A stretch of 64,000 nt of DNA from Lepidurus packardi (lineage: Eukaryota > Arthropoda > Branchiopoda > Notostraca > Triopsidae): assembly GCA_023053545.1 (NCBI GenBank), contig JAKZAN010000139.1:22252-86251 (forward strand). The letters run 5' to 3'. Under the pieces are notes generated by a model. That model was not told the DNA's origin and did not search any database. It saw only the letters and a program-made list of their open reading frames with translations. Each line of letters starts with the position of its first letter. Position 1 is the stretch's first letter. Below are positions 21,838 to 34,084 of this stretch, piece by piece. The translations under genes and the position numbers were made by a program.

Positions 21838-22641
21838 TCACAATTTTACTGCAGGTCGCACGTACTCGCCCAACTTGGTTTTGATCCGCGCTGTTCGGAT
21901 GATACCGTCTGGGCCAGGATACACTTCAGTTATAACTCCCATTGGCCAATATCCTCTTGGGGATTGGTTGTCTATGATTAAAACCATGTCTCCCTTTTGA
22001 TAGCTACGTTCTCTGGATGTCCACTTCTTTCTTTTAGCCAGATAGGGCAAGTATTCTTTGAGCCATCTTTTCCAAAAATGGTTTATCATAGCTTGTGCCA
22101 TTCTCCATTTGCGACGTGAGCTTACTTCAGATGGCTCTATTACATCTGGGGGCAGTTTGGGATGGGCGTGTCCGAGGAGAAAGTGATTAGGGGTTAGGGG
22201 TTCTGCATCAGTTGGATCCACTGACAAGTGTGTTAATGGACGTCCATTTAACAGGCTTTCGATCTCGACCATTACAGTTTGGAGAACTTCTTCGTTCGTT
22301 GTTTGTTTTCCAAAAACTTTCTTTAAGGCGGATTTCGTTGATTTTACTAAACTTTCCCATGCTCCTCCAAAATGGGGTGCAGCAGGTGGGGAGAAATGCC
22401 ATTTAACTTTTTTGCTGGCCAACAAACTTGTGATCTTGTCTTGATTTAACGCTTCTAACCCCAATCTTAGCTCTCGTTCTCCAGATGTTAAATTTGTTCC
22501 GTTGTCGCTGTACATAACTGAGGGAGTTTGGCGACGGCTAACGAATCTTCTGTAGCACATTAAAAAAGAATCAGTATTCAACGTTCTTGCGATTTCAATA
22601 TGAACTGCACGTGTGGTCAGGCATGTAAATAGGCAGCCCAC
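21838..22641 (-). pseudogene. BEL-1 copy A integrase core and C-terminal domain, frame-shifted from pol
   Basis: The 267-codon frame encodes the integrase catalytic core from just after its first aspartate. YSDNG carries the second aspartate, and PHFGGAWE carries the catalytic glutamate. A C-terminal region typical of BEL integrases (the DUF5641 type, with GDMVLI and RGYWPMG) follows. The reading starts at a GTG and overlaps the end of the upstream pol frame by 25 bases in another frame, so a single-base change has split integrase. Copy B has the identical split at 28973-28997. Integrase normally joins the cDNA into host DNA, and as read this copy cannot make it in one piece. Confidence 0.82.
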
Positions 22642-24587
22642 CGCTTTTCGTTGCTACGCTTAACTGCGACAAATAGGGGCCCGAAATAATCCACTCCAGT
22701 AAAAGTGAAAGGTGGCTCAAATGGAGTTGTTCTGCTTGTGGGAAGCGATGCCATCATTGGTGGTATAGGCTTTGCGGTACGTTGTTTACAGGCAAAGCAG
22801 CGATTAATGACTTTGCGTATTGTAGCTCGTCCCTTCAGAACCCAATACTGACTTCTTATTTCTTGCAACGTGCGTTCTATACTTGAATGGAACAGGCGTT
22901 GATGAACTTCTTGCGTTATTAACGTTGTAAGGTGGTGTTCACCGGGTAAAACAATTGGGTGTCTTGTTTCGTAACTTAGTGTGCTTTGGTCCAATCGTCC
23001 TCCAACGTGTAGAATATTCGTCTTGTCCAGAAATGGATCGAGTCCCGTCAAACGAGAACCTTTCGGTATTGCAGCTTGCTTCTGCAGATTCCGTTGGTCT
23101 TCTCCGAAACATTCTTGTTGACAAACTTTAATGCATGTGAGTAATGCAGATTCTAATTCGTCTGCGTCGAGCAATAATGAATTTGGTTGCGTTACCTTGC
23201 GTGTTGCGTTGACAAAACGGAGAACGTATGCGACGATTCGTTTTAGCTTGAGTATACTCGAGATTTTTTGTATCAACAAAGACACGGAGGAAGGGGATTG
23301 GTTCACAGCTCCTACCCAATTTTCAGAAATAATTTCGGCAGAAGAGTCTTTCGAAAGGCTTGTTTCCATGAATGAGGGAAATTTAATGGAAAATTTCCAC
23401 AGGAAGTCTGGACCCTTAATCCATCTGCTTGAACACGTTAAACTTGTTGTACTGCTGTCTCTCGTACAGTCATCGGCAGGATTTTCTTTCCCTCGAACGT
23501 GGTGCCATTGATTTGATTCGGTCCCTTCAAGAATTTCTCCCACACGATTTGCCACAAATACGTGAAAGCGATACTTCATGGAGTGAAGCCATTGTAGGAC
23601 GGTCTGCGAATCAGTCCAAAATATTACGTCGCGCAGGGACATTTGGATTTCGTTACAGCAGGTTTGTGCTAATCTGAGTCCAATAATGGCTCCTTGGAGT
23701 TCCAAACGAGGGATGGAAAGAGGTTTGATTGGAGCAACACGGCTTTTGGCCATTACAAACCGTACGCTTATTGACTTGTCTTCGTAGGTATGACGTAAGT
23801 ACGCTACAGCTCCATAACCAAGGGAGGATGCGTCGGTGAAGACATGAAGTTCGGTTTTCATTGGCATGGTTTTGTATCGAAGACATCGATTAATTTTGAT
23901 ATCATTTAAAGCTTGCAACTGGCCGGCCCATTTTTTCCACCGAATTAAAATGCTTTCAGGTAAAGGCTCGTCCCAGTTGCACCCAGAGCGCCATATGTCT
24001 TGAAGTAATGTTTTGGCAGAAAGCGTGACAGGACTCAAAAACCCTAAGGGATCGTACATTGAGGCTACGGCACTTAGTATCTTTCTTTTGGTACAAACTT
24101 CGACCGGCAGGCTTATATTAAACTTGAAACAATCGATTTCACAATCCCATAATAAGCCTAAGGTACGTTCACTTGGAAGGTTTTCGAAGTCCAAATTTAT
24201 GACGGGATTGCTTCTGTCTTCAACAGGAATAGCATTTAAAACGGCGCGAGATGATGTGAGCCACTTGGTAAGGCGAAAACCACCGCGCTGAAGTAAATTT
24301 CGTAGATCGTTGACAATCTTGATTGCTTCTTGTTCATCACTGACTGAATCGAGATAGTTGTCTACATAAAAATTGTTCTTGACTTTGGCACTTACGTTTC
24401 CAAACTCGGCTTCGTTATCTTTAGCAGTTTTTTGTAGTGCATATAAACAAGTCGTTGGTGACAATACCGCTCCAAAAACGTGCACAACCATCTGATACGT
24501 AAGAGGGGGTCTTTCAGATCCTGGTTTTCTCCACACGAAGCGAAAGGCTGACTGGTCATCCCTTTTTACTAGTACCTGATGGTACAT
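22617..24587 (-). pseudogene. BEL-1 copy A pol: RT palm, RNase H, integrase N-terminus
   Basis: The 656-codon frame begins at the first ATG after an in-frame TGA (24606-24608). It includes the RT active-site box FYVDNYLDS (YVDN, not YVDD), the Pao-type region with YDPLGFLSPV, and RNase H (TDASSLGYGA, a RLELQGA glutamate, TDSQTV). It then has the integrase HHCC zinc motif (CFAC) and the first core aspartate (FTGVDYFGP). It ends where the frame is lost. Compared with copy B, conserved residues have changed, for example GAVLSPT here against GAVSSPT in copy B and BEL-2. Copy A is the more damaged of the pair. Confidence 0.82.
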
Positions 24588-24605
24588 CTTCTCGATGTCG
24601 GCACT

Positions 24606-25418
24606 TCATGGAACTGCATTCATTCTGAAACGTAGGAGGACTCCAATTGCGTTGGTAAGTAAATCGGGTCCTTTGAGTAGTGAGTCGTTCAAGCTTACCT
24701 CACCACAGCGTGCCGAAGCGTCGAACACGACTCGAATCTTGTTTGATTTTTGCGGGTTAAGGACTGCGTGGTGGGGCAAGTACCATGTCTTTCCGGTTGG
24801 CCCTTCTAATTCTTCGGGTAAAAGCTTCCTGGCGTGACCTAACTGGAGATATTCTTCAATAACCGCTGAATATTTCGTAGCCAAGTTATGGTCTTTCAAT
24901 AATTTTCTTTCCAGAGCGAAAAGGCGTTTGAGAGCCAAAGCTCTGTTATTTGGAAGGTTGGGCTTGTCTTCTTTCCACATAAGCCCGCTTTCATATCTTC
25001 CATTGACGTTTTTCGTTGTTTCGTCCAAGATTTGCAGCGCCCTCTTATCTTCTTTATTAAGCAGTGGTTCCTTCTTTTGGATACCCATGATGTCAGTTTT
25101 CCAAAAGTTTTCAACTAACGACGCGAGTTCTCGATCAGGCTCACTTCGCAAAAAGTTTACATGACAGATTGCTTCATTATGTGCGGTTGTTGGTAACATT
25201 CCCGTCACACACAAGCCGAAAGGCGTTAAAGTTGCTCGAGGGCCTTTGGTTCCGGGAGGGGGTTTGCGTATGTCAAACTGTTCATGCACTTCTGGTCGAT
25301 TCATTCCCAACAGTACTGTGACGAGAGACGAATCTGTTGCAGCAATTGGTAAATCAGCCAGGTATTGCCAGTTCTTTCTTTTTTGCGGCCAATCTATCTT
25401 GCGGTAACTGAGGTTCAA
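24606..25418 (-). pseudogene. BEL-1 copy A pol N-terminal part, protease tail to RT fingers
   Basis: The 270 codons span the region after protease (VTVLLGMN), a PFG(W)C motif that reads PFGLC here, and the start of RT (TWYLPHHAVLNP, RVVFDASA). The stop at 24606-24608 is a TGA directly before RT motif A (SADIEKMYHQ). Copy B has a leucine codon at this place, so this is a private nonsense change in copy A. The frame is also open upstream to the protease TGA at 25557-25559 without an ATG, so pol must once have been read through from gag. Confidence 0.82.
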
Positions 25419-25556
25419 CGCTGGAACGGTATATGCATTTTCAATAGAGAATACGGTGTCGTTTTCTATGTTAGCAGCATCGAAACTTACTAAGCGACTG
25501 GTGAAATTAGGGTCCCTTCCATGAAATGTCCCAAATCGAATACGTTGCCAACGGCC

Positions 25557-27617
25557 TCACAACTGGAGTTCTTTCGCCGTTTCTTCTTTAATCAACGACA
25601 CTTCGCTTCCGTTATCTAACAACGCAAAAGTATTGATGCGTTTACCATTTGCACGAAGCTGAATGGGAATTACGGATAGTAAGGTCACATTGGTCTCCGC
25701 AGCTGCTCCAATGTGCCCTACTTGTTTACGTTCAGGTTCTTGGGTATTACTGTATCTGATGCTTATACGGGGTGCATCGTGGAGCAAAGTATTATGCTTG
25801 CCTTTGCAGCCGGAAACTGTGCAAGTCACGTTGCGTCGGCAATCCTTTGACAGGTGCCCAGGAATTAAGCAGCGAAAACAGCAATTAGAGTCTTTGACGA
25901 TCGTGATTCTCTCTTCCTTTGGTAAGGCTTCAAATTCGGAACAATGTTGGAGTCGGTGTTGTGCATTGCATAATACACATTTATTGAAATTTGACGGGGC
26001 TTGGTCCTCTGACGTAGTTAATATAGTTGGTGGCTTTTCCCTTAAGTCGTTGGTTTTCCGGTAATGCTTGGTCTTGGGCTGCTTTTGGGCTTCTGAGAAA
26101 ACCGAAGCAGGCTGGATCAAAGTTTCGCCCATAACCACCTTTTCTAACCATTCGTCAAAGTCCAAAAGGTTTGGCATTCTTTCAAATTCGATAAGGTGTT
26201 GACCCCACAGTCTACGAAGGTAATTAGGTAGCTTATCCCGCACTTGATTCAAGATAGACAGAGCCAGTAGGTCTTGTTCGTATCCTGCTTCTTTCATCAG
26301 GGTTACGGCATCATGTACTTCCGCAAAGAAATCATGCAAGGCGAGAAAATCGTCACCTTTTACTGCCGGGATGTTCACAAGATTTTGAATGTAAGCGTCC
26401 GATACTAGCATTGGATGTCCATACCTCTTTTGTAACTGTTGCAACGCTCGGGGATACATGAAAGGACTCTGCAATGCCTGTGAGATAGTTTTCCGTATGT
26501 TCGGAGCTAAAAGTTCGCGGAGATACGTTAAGCGTTGGGCATTATCTGATACGACATCATGGACCATGCTTTTAAATGAAGCAAGAAACATAGGCCACTC
26601 TTTTGGATCTCCTGAAAAGGTTCTTAGCTGTAATTTGGACAAGTGGTTCGTTTGCCTTTGCGAAATTTCGCAAGCTTCGACGTTTCTTTCAATGTCATAA
26701 ATCCATGCGTCTGAGTTCGGAACAAACGGTGGCGTTGCTTCTTCATTCTTGATGCTCGGCTGTCCATAGTTCACTTTACTTGGCTTGTTCCAGGAAACTT
26801 CTTTGTTCATGGGAAACGTTTCAAATTTCTTTTCGGCGATCTTTCTGTTTAACAGTTTCAGCTTTTCTTGTGCCTTCGAAATTTCCCTTAGCGTTTCTTG
26901 TTGCCAACGTCTAGGGTTTGTTGACTTTGGGTCGTTAGGACCGAGCGTTTTCTTGTACTCAGCTTCACTCGTTCGAACCGGACATGGAGTTTCCAGGAAG
27001 TCATCGTTGAACTCCACTTCTTCTAGTAGCTTGTCTAAAATTGTCTCTTCACAGAGGACGGTATTGACAATAGGCCATTCGTTACATAAAATGCGTCCTT
27101 CGGTTTCTTCGCATATTCTATGCTCTTCTTGTTGCTGGGTCTCGGAGTCGGCCTTTTCATGGCCAGGGCGTTTGGGGCGACGTAATTCTGTCTGAGGAAT
27201 TGAGTACGCGGATTTAGCCGAAGGGGTTGATTTTATAGAGTTATCGGTTACTGACGAGGGAGTTTCGTTTGCTCGCGAGTTAAAGTAATCGTCGATTTGG
27301 TTAAGACAGATAGACACTTTTTTCGCTACTTGGGAATAGTAAACTTCGCGATTTTTACGTTGTTCGCCGATGAGCCCTTGGGCTTCGATGAATTGTTCAT
27401 TGATGTTATACAATTTGGTCAAGCCTTCTGAAAGGTGCCTTTTAAGTACTTTGAGGGCGCTTCTGCTTCCACGAATTTCTACGTGGTCTTGAATTTCATT
27501 AATTAGCTTCTCGATTGCTTGTTTAGCGTCTGTTCGGAAGCTTCGTAGGACGGCGACACCGTCTTGCGTCGTCGAATCTTGCTGTGAATCGTAGGCTCCA
27601 GCTTCAGCAGTAGCCAT
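25557..27617 (-). pseudogene. BEL-1 copy A gag-protease polyprotein, stops within protease
   Basis: The 686 residues contain, in order, an N-terminal helical region, a DUF1759-type gag core (TFSGDPKEWPMFLASF onward, about 325-500), and BEL-type zinc knuckles (CVLC...HC, CCFRCLIPGHLSKDC, about 547-595). A retropepsin start ALLDNGSEVSLI (about 665-676) follows. The active-site triplet is DNG where DSG or DTG is usual; BEL-2 has DSG. A TGA at 25557-25559 ends the frame about 20 residues later, although pol continues in the same frame. The start is the first ATG downstream of the primer binding site, about 90 bp away. At least six residues differ from copy B. Confidence 0.85.
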
Positions 27618-27705
27618 TTCTTCAGTTTTGACTTAACTTGAAGCGTAACGTGTAGGAAAATTGCAAGCGTGCAATAAAACTTTACCTTTACCTTGGGGAA
27701 ACGTC

Positions 27706-27725
27706 GTTTCCCGGTCGATGCACCA
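27706..27725 (-). other. BEL-1 copy A primer binding site, tRNA-Gly-like
   Basis: In element orientation TGGTGCATCGACCGGGAA starts three bases after the LTR end. Its complement matches the 3' end of animal tRNA-Gly(GCC) plus CCA at 17 of 18 positions as I recall that tRNA. A tRNA annealed here would prime minus-strand synthesis. Confidence 0.7.
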
Positions 27726-27728
27726 AAA

Positions 27729-28073
27729 TGGTCCCTACTTCCCAAGTCCGTAATGATGCCACGCGTTATGACTTGGGTGGACCGGGAATTTCGTACTTGC
27801 GTTGACACAGTGAATATAATGCACCGTGATGTTATAAAACTTGAGTATATTTTGGATCAATACAAGCAACTAACTCAGCTCCGGCTAACTCTTCGACCAA
27901 GAATGACCCCCAGACCCTCCAGCAAGAAGAATTTAAAAAGGGTTTAGGCCTAGGAAGGGCCATAGACTCGCTGACCTGAGGTCAGCGTGCACAAAACCGG
28001 AATGCCCTGGTCCTGCCCATCCTGGGCCCTTTTACAAGCATATTTTCCCTTCCGGACTTAGGGTCCGGAAACA
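27729..28073 (-). repeat. BEL-1 LTR 2 (shared middle LTR)
   Basis: This 345-bp LTR is the 5' LTR of copy A and the 3' LTR of copy B. It has the same terminal sequences and hairpins as LTR 1. The one difference noted is G at 28024 where LTRs 1 and 3 have A. No satellite or target duplication flanks it, which shows that the two copies are joined through a common LTR. Confidence 0.92.
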
Positions 28074-28108
28074 TAGCCGGCCCTGTTTTTAATCTGGTTT
28101 TAAAAACA
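28074..28108 (-). promoter_or_regulatory. BEL-1 copy B 3' GC-rich block and hairpin
   Basis: This is identical in layout to copy A: GGGCCGGCTA abuts the LTR, and the hairpin with arms TGTTTTTAA and TTAAAAACA lies at 28084-28108. Confidence 0.6.
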
Positions 28109-28193
28109 CTGAAATATGAAAACTTAAACAACATAACAAATTTTAAGCAAGTGAATAATCATCTTCTGGATCTTCAGTGGACGTCTCAAGGAG

Positions 28194-28997
28194 TCACAAT
28201 TTTACTGCAGGTCGCACGTACTCGCCCAACTTGGTTTTGATCCGCGCTGTTCGAATGATACCGTCTGGGCCAGGATACACTTCAGTTATAACTCCCATTG
28301 GCCAATATCCTCTTGGGGATTGGTTGTCTATGATTAAAACCATGTCTCCCTTTTGATAGCTACGTTCTCTGGATGTCCACTTCTTTCTTTTAGCCAGATA
28401 GGGCAAGTATTCTTTGAGCCATCTTTTCCAAAAATGGTTTATCATAGCTTGTGCCATTCTCCATTTGCGACGTGAGCTTACTTCAGATGGCTCTATTACA
28501 TCTGGGGGCAGTTTGGGATGGGCGTGTCCGAGGAGAAAGTGATTAGGGGTTAGGGGTTCTGCATCAGTTGGATCCACTGACAAGTGTGTTAATGGACGTC
28601 CATTTAACAGGCTTTCGATCTCGACCATTACAGTTTGGAGAACTTCTTCGTTCGTTGTTTGTTTTCCAAAAACTTTCTTTAAGGCGGATTTCGTTGATTT
28701 TACTAAACTTTCCCATGCTCCTCCAAAATGGGGTGCAGCAGGTGGGGAGAAATGCCATTTAACTTTTTTGCTGGCCAACAAACTTGTGATCTTGTCTTGA
28801 TTTAACGCTTCTAACCCCAATCTTAGCTCTCGTTCTCCAGATGTTAAATTTGTTCCGTTGTCGCTGTACATAACTGAGGGAGTTTGGCGACGGCTAACGA
28901 ATCTTCTGTAGCACATTAAAAAAGAATCAGTATTCAACGTTCTTGCGATTTCAATATGAACTGCACGTGTGGTCAGGCATGTAAATAGGCAGCCCAC
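28194..28997 (-). pseudogene. BEL-1 copy B integrase core and C-terminal domain, frame-shifted from pol
   Basis: The 267-codon frame is the same as in copy A, with YSDNG, PHFGGAWE and the DUF5641-type C-terminal region. It is separated from pol by the same frame change (overlap 28973-28997). Because the break is identical in both copies it existed before the tandem arrangement formed, or the element is a non-autonomous lineage that spread with it. A programmed frameshift is possible in principle but unlikely inside the integrase core. Confidence 0.82.
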
Positions 28998-31774
28998 CGC
29001 TTTTCGTTGCTACGCTTAACTGCGACAAATAGGGGCCCGAAATAATCCACTCCAGTAAAAGTGAAAGGTGGCTCAAATGGAGTTGTTCTGCTTGTGGGAA
29101 GCGATGCCATCATTGGTGGTATAGGCTTTGCGGTACGTTGTTTACAGGCAAAGCAGCGATTAATGACTTTGCGTATTGTAGCTCGTCCCTTCAGAACCCA
29201 ATACTGACTTCTTATTTCATGCAACGTGCTTTCTATACTTGAATGGAACAGGCGTTGATGAACTTCTTGCGTTATTAACGTTGTAAGGTGGTGTTCGCCG
29301 GGTAAAACAATTGGGTGTCTTGTTTCGTAACTTAGTGTGCTTTGGTCCAATCGTCCTCCAACGTGTAGAATATTCGTCTTGTCCAGAAATGGATCGAGTC
29401 CCGTCAAACGAGAACCTTTCGGTATTGCAGCTTGCTTCTGCAGATTCCGTTGGTCTTCTCCGAAACATTCTTGTTGACAAACTTTAATGCATGTGAGTAA
29501 TGCAGATTCTAATTCGTCTGCGTCGAGCAATAATGAATTTGGTTGCGTTACCTTGCGTGTTGCGTTGACAAAACGGAGAACGTATGCGACGATTCGTTTT
29601 AGCTTGAGTATACTCGAGATTTTTTGTATCAACAAAGACACGGAGGAAGGGGATTGGTTCACAGCTCCTACCCAATTTTCAGAAATAATTTCGGCAGAAG
29701 AGTCTTTCGAAAGGCTTGTTTCCATGAATGAGGGAAATTTAATGGAAAATTTCCACAGGAAGTCTGGACCCTTAATCCATCTGCTTGAACACGTTAAACT
29801 TGTTGTACTGCTGTCTCTCGTACAGTCATCGGCAGGATTTTCTTTCCCTCGAACGTGGTGCCATTGATTTGATTCGGTCCCTTCAAGAATTTCTCCCACA
29901 CGATTTGCCACAAATACGTGAAAGCGATACTTCATGGAGTGAAACCATTGTAGGACGGTCTGCGAATCAGTCCAAAATATTACGTCGCGCAGGGACATTT
30001 GGATTTCGTTACAGCAGGTTTGTGCTAATCTGAGTCCAATAATGGCTCCTTGGAGTTCCAAACGAGGGATGGAAAGAGGTTTGATTGGAGCAACACGGCT
30101 TTTGGCCATTACAAACCGTACGCTTATTGACTTGTCTTCGTAGGTATGACGTAAGTACGCTACAGCTCCATAACCAAGGGAGGATGCGTCGGTGAAGACA
30201 TGAAGTTCGGTTTTCATTGGCATGGTTTTGTATCGAAGACATCGATTAATTTTGATATCATTTAAAGCTTGCAACTGGCCGGCCCATTTTTTCCACCGAA
30301 TTAAAATGCTTTCAGGTAAAGGCTCGTCCCAGTTGCACCCAGAGCGCCATATGTCTTGAAGTAATGTTTTGGCAGAAAGCGTGACAGGACTCAAAAACCC
30401 TAAGGGATCGTACATTGAGGCTACGGCACTTAGTATCTTTCTTTTGGTACAAACTTCGACCGGCAGGCTTATATTAAACTTGAAACAATCGATTTCACAA
30501 TCCCATAATAAGCCTAAGGTACGTTCACTTGGAAGGTTTTCGAAGTCCAAATTTATGACGGGATTGCTTCTGTCTTCAACAGGAATAGCATTTAAAACGG
30601 CGCGAGATGATGTGAGCCACTTGGTAAGGCGAAAACCACCGCGCTGAAGTAAATTTCGTAGATCGTTGACAATCTTGATTGCTTCTTGTTCATCACTGAC
30701 TGAATCGAGATAGTTGTCCACATAAAAATTGTTCTTGACTTTGGCACTTACGTTTCCAAACTCGGCTTCGTTATCTTTAGCAGTTTTTTGTAGTGCATAT
30801 AAACAAGTCGTTGGTGACGATACCGCTCCAAAAACGTGCACAACCATCTGATACGTAAGAGGGGGTCTTTCAGATCCTGGTTTTCTCCACACGAAGCGAA
30901 AGGCTGACTGATCATCCCTTTTTACTAGTACCTGATGGTACATCTTCTCGATGTCGGCACTTAATGGAACTGCATTCATTCTGAAACGTAGGAGGACTCC
31001 AATTGCGTTGGTAAGTAAATCGGGTCCTTTGAGTAGTGAGTCGTTCAAGCTTACCTCACCACAGCGTGCCGAAGCGTCGAACACGACTCGAATCTTGTTT
31101 GATTTTTGCGGGTTAAGGACTGCGTGGTGGGGCAAGTACCATGTCTTTCCGGTTGGCCCTTCTAATTCTTCGGGTAAAAGCTTCCTGGCTTGACCTAACT
31201 GGAGATATTCTTCAATAACCGCTGAATATTTCGTAGCCAAGTTATGGTCTTTCAATAATTTTCTTTCCAGAGCGAAAAGGCGTTTGAGAGCCAAAGCTCT
31301 GTTATTTGGAAGGTTGGGCTTGTCTTCTTTCCACATAAGCCCGCTTTCATATCTTCCATTGACGTTTTTCGTTGTTTCGTCCAAGATTTGCAGCGCCCTC
31401 TTATCTTCTTTATTAAGCAGTGGTTCCTTCTTTTGGATACCCATGATGTCAGTTTTCCAAAAGTTTTCAACTAACGACGCGAGTTCTCGATCAGGCTCAC
31501 TTCGCAAAAAGTTTACATGACAGATTGCTTCATTATGTGCGGTTGTTGGTAACATTCCCGTCACACACCAGCCGAAAGGCGTTAAAGTTGCTCGAGGGCC
31601 TTTGGTTCCGGGAGGGGGTTTGCGTATGTCAAACTGTTCATGCACTTCTGGTCGATTCATTCCCAACAGTACTGTGACGAGAGACGAATCTGTTGCAGCA
31701 ATTGGTAAATCAGCCAGGTATTGCCAGTTCTTTCTTTTTTGCGGCCAATCTATCTTGCGGTAACTGAGGTTCAA
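28973..31774 (-). pseudogene. BEL-1 copy B pol: protease tail, RT, RNase H, integrase N-terminus
   Basis: The 933-codon frame is open across the site of copy A's private stop. In order it has PFGWC (about 67-71), RT with RVVFDASA (about 229), motif A SADIEKMYHQ (about 272), and FYVDNYLDS (about 350). The Pao-type region YDPLGFLSPV follows, then RNase H (TDASSLGYGA about 528, the glutamate in RLELQGA about 573, TDSQTV about 602). The integrase HHCC motif (CFAC about 874) and GVDYFGP (about 908) complete it. The YVDN box replaces the second aspartate of the usual YVDD. The ATG shown is simply the first after the protease TGA (31913-31915). The polyprotein would normally enter from gag. Confidence 0.85.
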
Positions 31775-31912
31775 CGCTGGAACGGTATATGCATTTTCAA
31801 TAGAGAATACGGTGTCGTTTTCTATGTTAGCAGCATCGAAACTTACTAAGCGACTGGTGAAATTAGGGTCCCTTCCATGAAATGTCCCAAATCGAATACG
31901 TTACCAACGGCC

Positions 31913-33973
31913 TCACAACTGGAGTTCTTTCGCCGTTTCTTCTTTAATCAACGACACTTCGCTTCCGTTATCTAACAACGCAAAAGTATTGATGCGTTTA
32001 CCATTTGCACGAAGCTGAATGGGAATTACGGATAGTAAGGTCACATTGGTCTCCGCAGCTGCTCCAATGTGCCCTACTTGTTTACGTTCAGGTTCTTGGG
32101 TATTACTGTATCTGATGCTTATACGGGGTGCATCGTGGATCAAAGTATTATGCTTGCCTTGGCAGCCGGAAACTGTGCAAGTCACGTTGCGTCGGCAATC
32201 CTTTGACAGGTGCCCAGGAATTAAGCAGCGAAAACAGCAATTAGAGTCTTTGACGATCGTGATTCTCTCTTCCTTTGGTAAGGCTTCAAATTCGGAACAA
32301 TGTTGGAGTCGGTGTTGTGCATTGCATAATACACATTTATTGAAATTTGACGGGGCTTGGTCCTCTGACGTAGTTAATATAGTTGGTGGCTTTTCCCTTA
32401 AGTCGTTGGTTTTCCGGTAATGCTTGGTCTTGGGCTGCTTTTGGGCTTCTGAGAAAACCGAAGCAGGCTGGATCAAAGTTTCGCCCATAACCACCTTTTC
32501 TAACCACTCGTCAAAGTCCAAAAGGTTTGGCATTCTTTCAAATTCGATAAGGTGTTGACCCCACAGTCTACGAAGGTAATTAGGTAGCTTATCCCGCACT
32601 TGATTCAAGATAGACAGAGCCAGTAGGTCTTGTTCGTATCCTGCTTCTTTCATCAGGGTTACGGCATCATGTACTTCCGCAAAGAAATCATGCAAGGCGA
32701 GAAAATCGTCACCTTTTACTGCCGGGATGTTCACAAGATTTTGAATGTAAGCGTCCGATACTAGCATTGGATGTCCATACCTCTTTTGTAACTGTTGCAA
32801 CGCTCGGGGATACATGAAAGGACTCTGCAATGCCTGTGAGATAGTTTTCCGTATGTTCGGAGCTAAAAGTTCGCGGAGATACGTTAAGCGTTGGGCATTA
32901 TCTGATACGACATCATGGACCATGCTTTTAAATGAAGCAAGAAACATAGGCCACTCTTTTGGATCTCCTGAAAAGGTTCTTAGCTGTAATTTGGACAAGT
33001 GGTTCGTTTGCCTTTGCGAAATTTCGTAAGCTTCGACGTTTCTTTCAATGTCATAAATCCATGCGTCTGAGTTCGGAACAAACGGTGGCGTTGCTTCTTC
33101 ATTCTTGATGCTCGGCTGTCCATAGTTCACTTTACTTGGCTTGTTCCAGGAAACTTCTTTGTTCATGGGAAACGCTTCAAATTTCTTTTCGGCGATCTTT
33201 CTGTTTAACAGTTTCAGCTTTTCTTGTGCCTTCGAAATTTCCCTTAGCGTTTCTTGTTGCCAACGTCTAGGGTTTGTTGACTTTGGGTCGTTAGGACCGA
33301 GCGTTTTCTTGTACTCAGCTTCACTCGTTCGAACCGGACATGGAGTTTCCAGGAAGTCATCGTTGAACTCCACTTCTTCTAGTAGCTTGTCTAAAATTGT
33401 CTCTTCACAGAGGACGGTATTGACAATAGGCCATTCGTTACATAAAATGTGTCCTTCGGTTTCTTCGCATATTCTATGCTCTTCTTGTTGCTGGGTCTCG
33501 GAGTCGGCCTTTTCATGGCCAGGGCGTTTGGGGCGTCGTAATTCTGTCTGAGGAGTTGAGTACGCGGATTTAGCCGAAGGGGTTGATTTTATAGAGTTAT
33601 CGGTTACTGACGAGGGAGTTTCGTTTGCTCGCGAGTTAAAGTAATCGTCGATTTGGTTAAGACAGATAGACACTTTTTTCGCTACTTGGGAATAGTAAAC
33701 TTCGCGATTTTTACGTTGTTCGCCGATGAGCCCTTGGGCTTCGATGAATTGTTCATTGATGTTATACAATTTGGTCAAGCCTTCTGAAAGGTGCCTTTTA
33801 AGTACTTTGAGGGCGCTTCTGCTTCCACGAATTTCTACGTGGTCTTGAATTTCATTAATTAGCTTCTCGATTGCTTGTTTAGCGTCTGTTTGGAAGCTTC
33901 GTAGGACGGCGACACCGTCTTGCGTCGTCGAATCTTGCTGTGAATCGTAGGCTCCAGCTTCAGCAGTAGCCAT
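31913..33973 (-). pseudogene. BEL-1 copy B gag-protease polyprotein, stops within protease
   Basis: The 686 residues have the same architecture as copy A: an N-terminal helical part, a DUF1759-type gag core, two or three zinc knuckles, and a protease start with ALLDNGSEVSLI. The same TGA, at 31913-31915, ends the frame inside protease. Differences from copy A include FQTD/FRTD, YSTPQ/YSIPQ, EGHIL/EGRIL, FEAFP/FETFP, VEAYE/VEACE and SGCQG/SGCKG. This internal divergence is larger than that seen among the LTRs. Gag would form the cytoplasmic particle, and protease would process it. Confidence 0.85.
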
Positions 33974-34061
33974 TTCTTCAGTTTTGACTTAACTTGAAGC
34001 GTAACGTGTAGGAAAATTGCAAGCGTGCAATAAAACTTTACCTTTACCTTGGGGAAACGTC

Positions 34062-34081
34062 GTTTCCCGGTCGATGCACCA
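34062..34081 (-). other. BEL-1 copy B primer binding site, tRNA-Gly-like
   Basis: The same sequence lies at the same three-base distance from the LTR as in copy A. Confidence 0.7.
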
Positions 34082-34084
34082 AAA

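Noticed and set aside
22617-22641. A programmed ribosomal frameshift between pol and integrase in BEL-1
   Set aside because: It lies inside the integrase core, and BEL-2 reads the same region in one frame. A mutation shared by descent is simpler.
27503-27808. A small frame spanning the BEL-1 LTR, primer site and gag start
   Set aside because: It overlaps gag in another frame, spans the primer binding site, and shows no domain.
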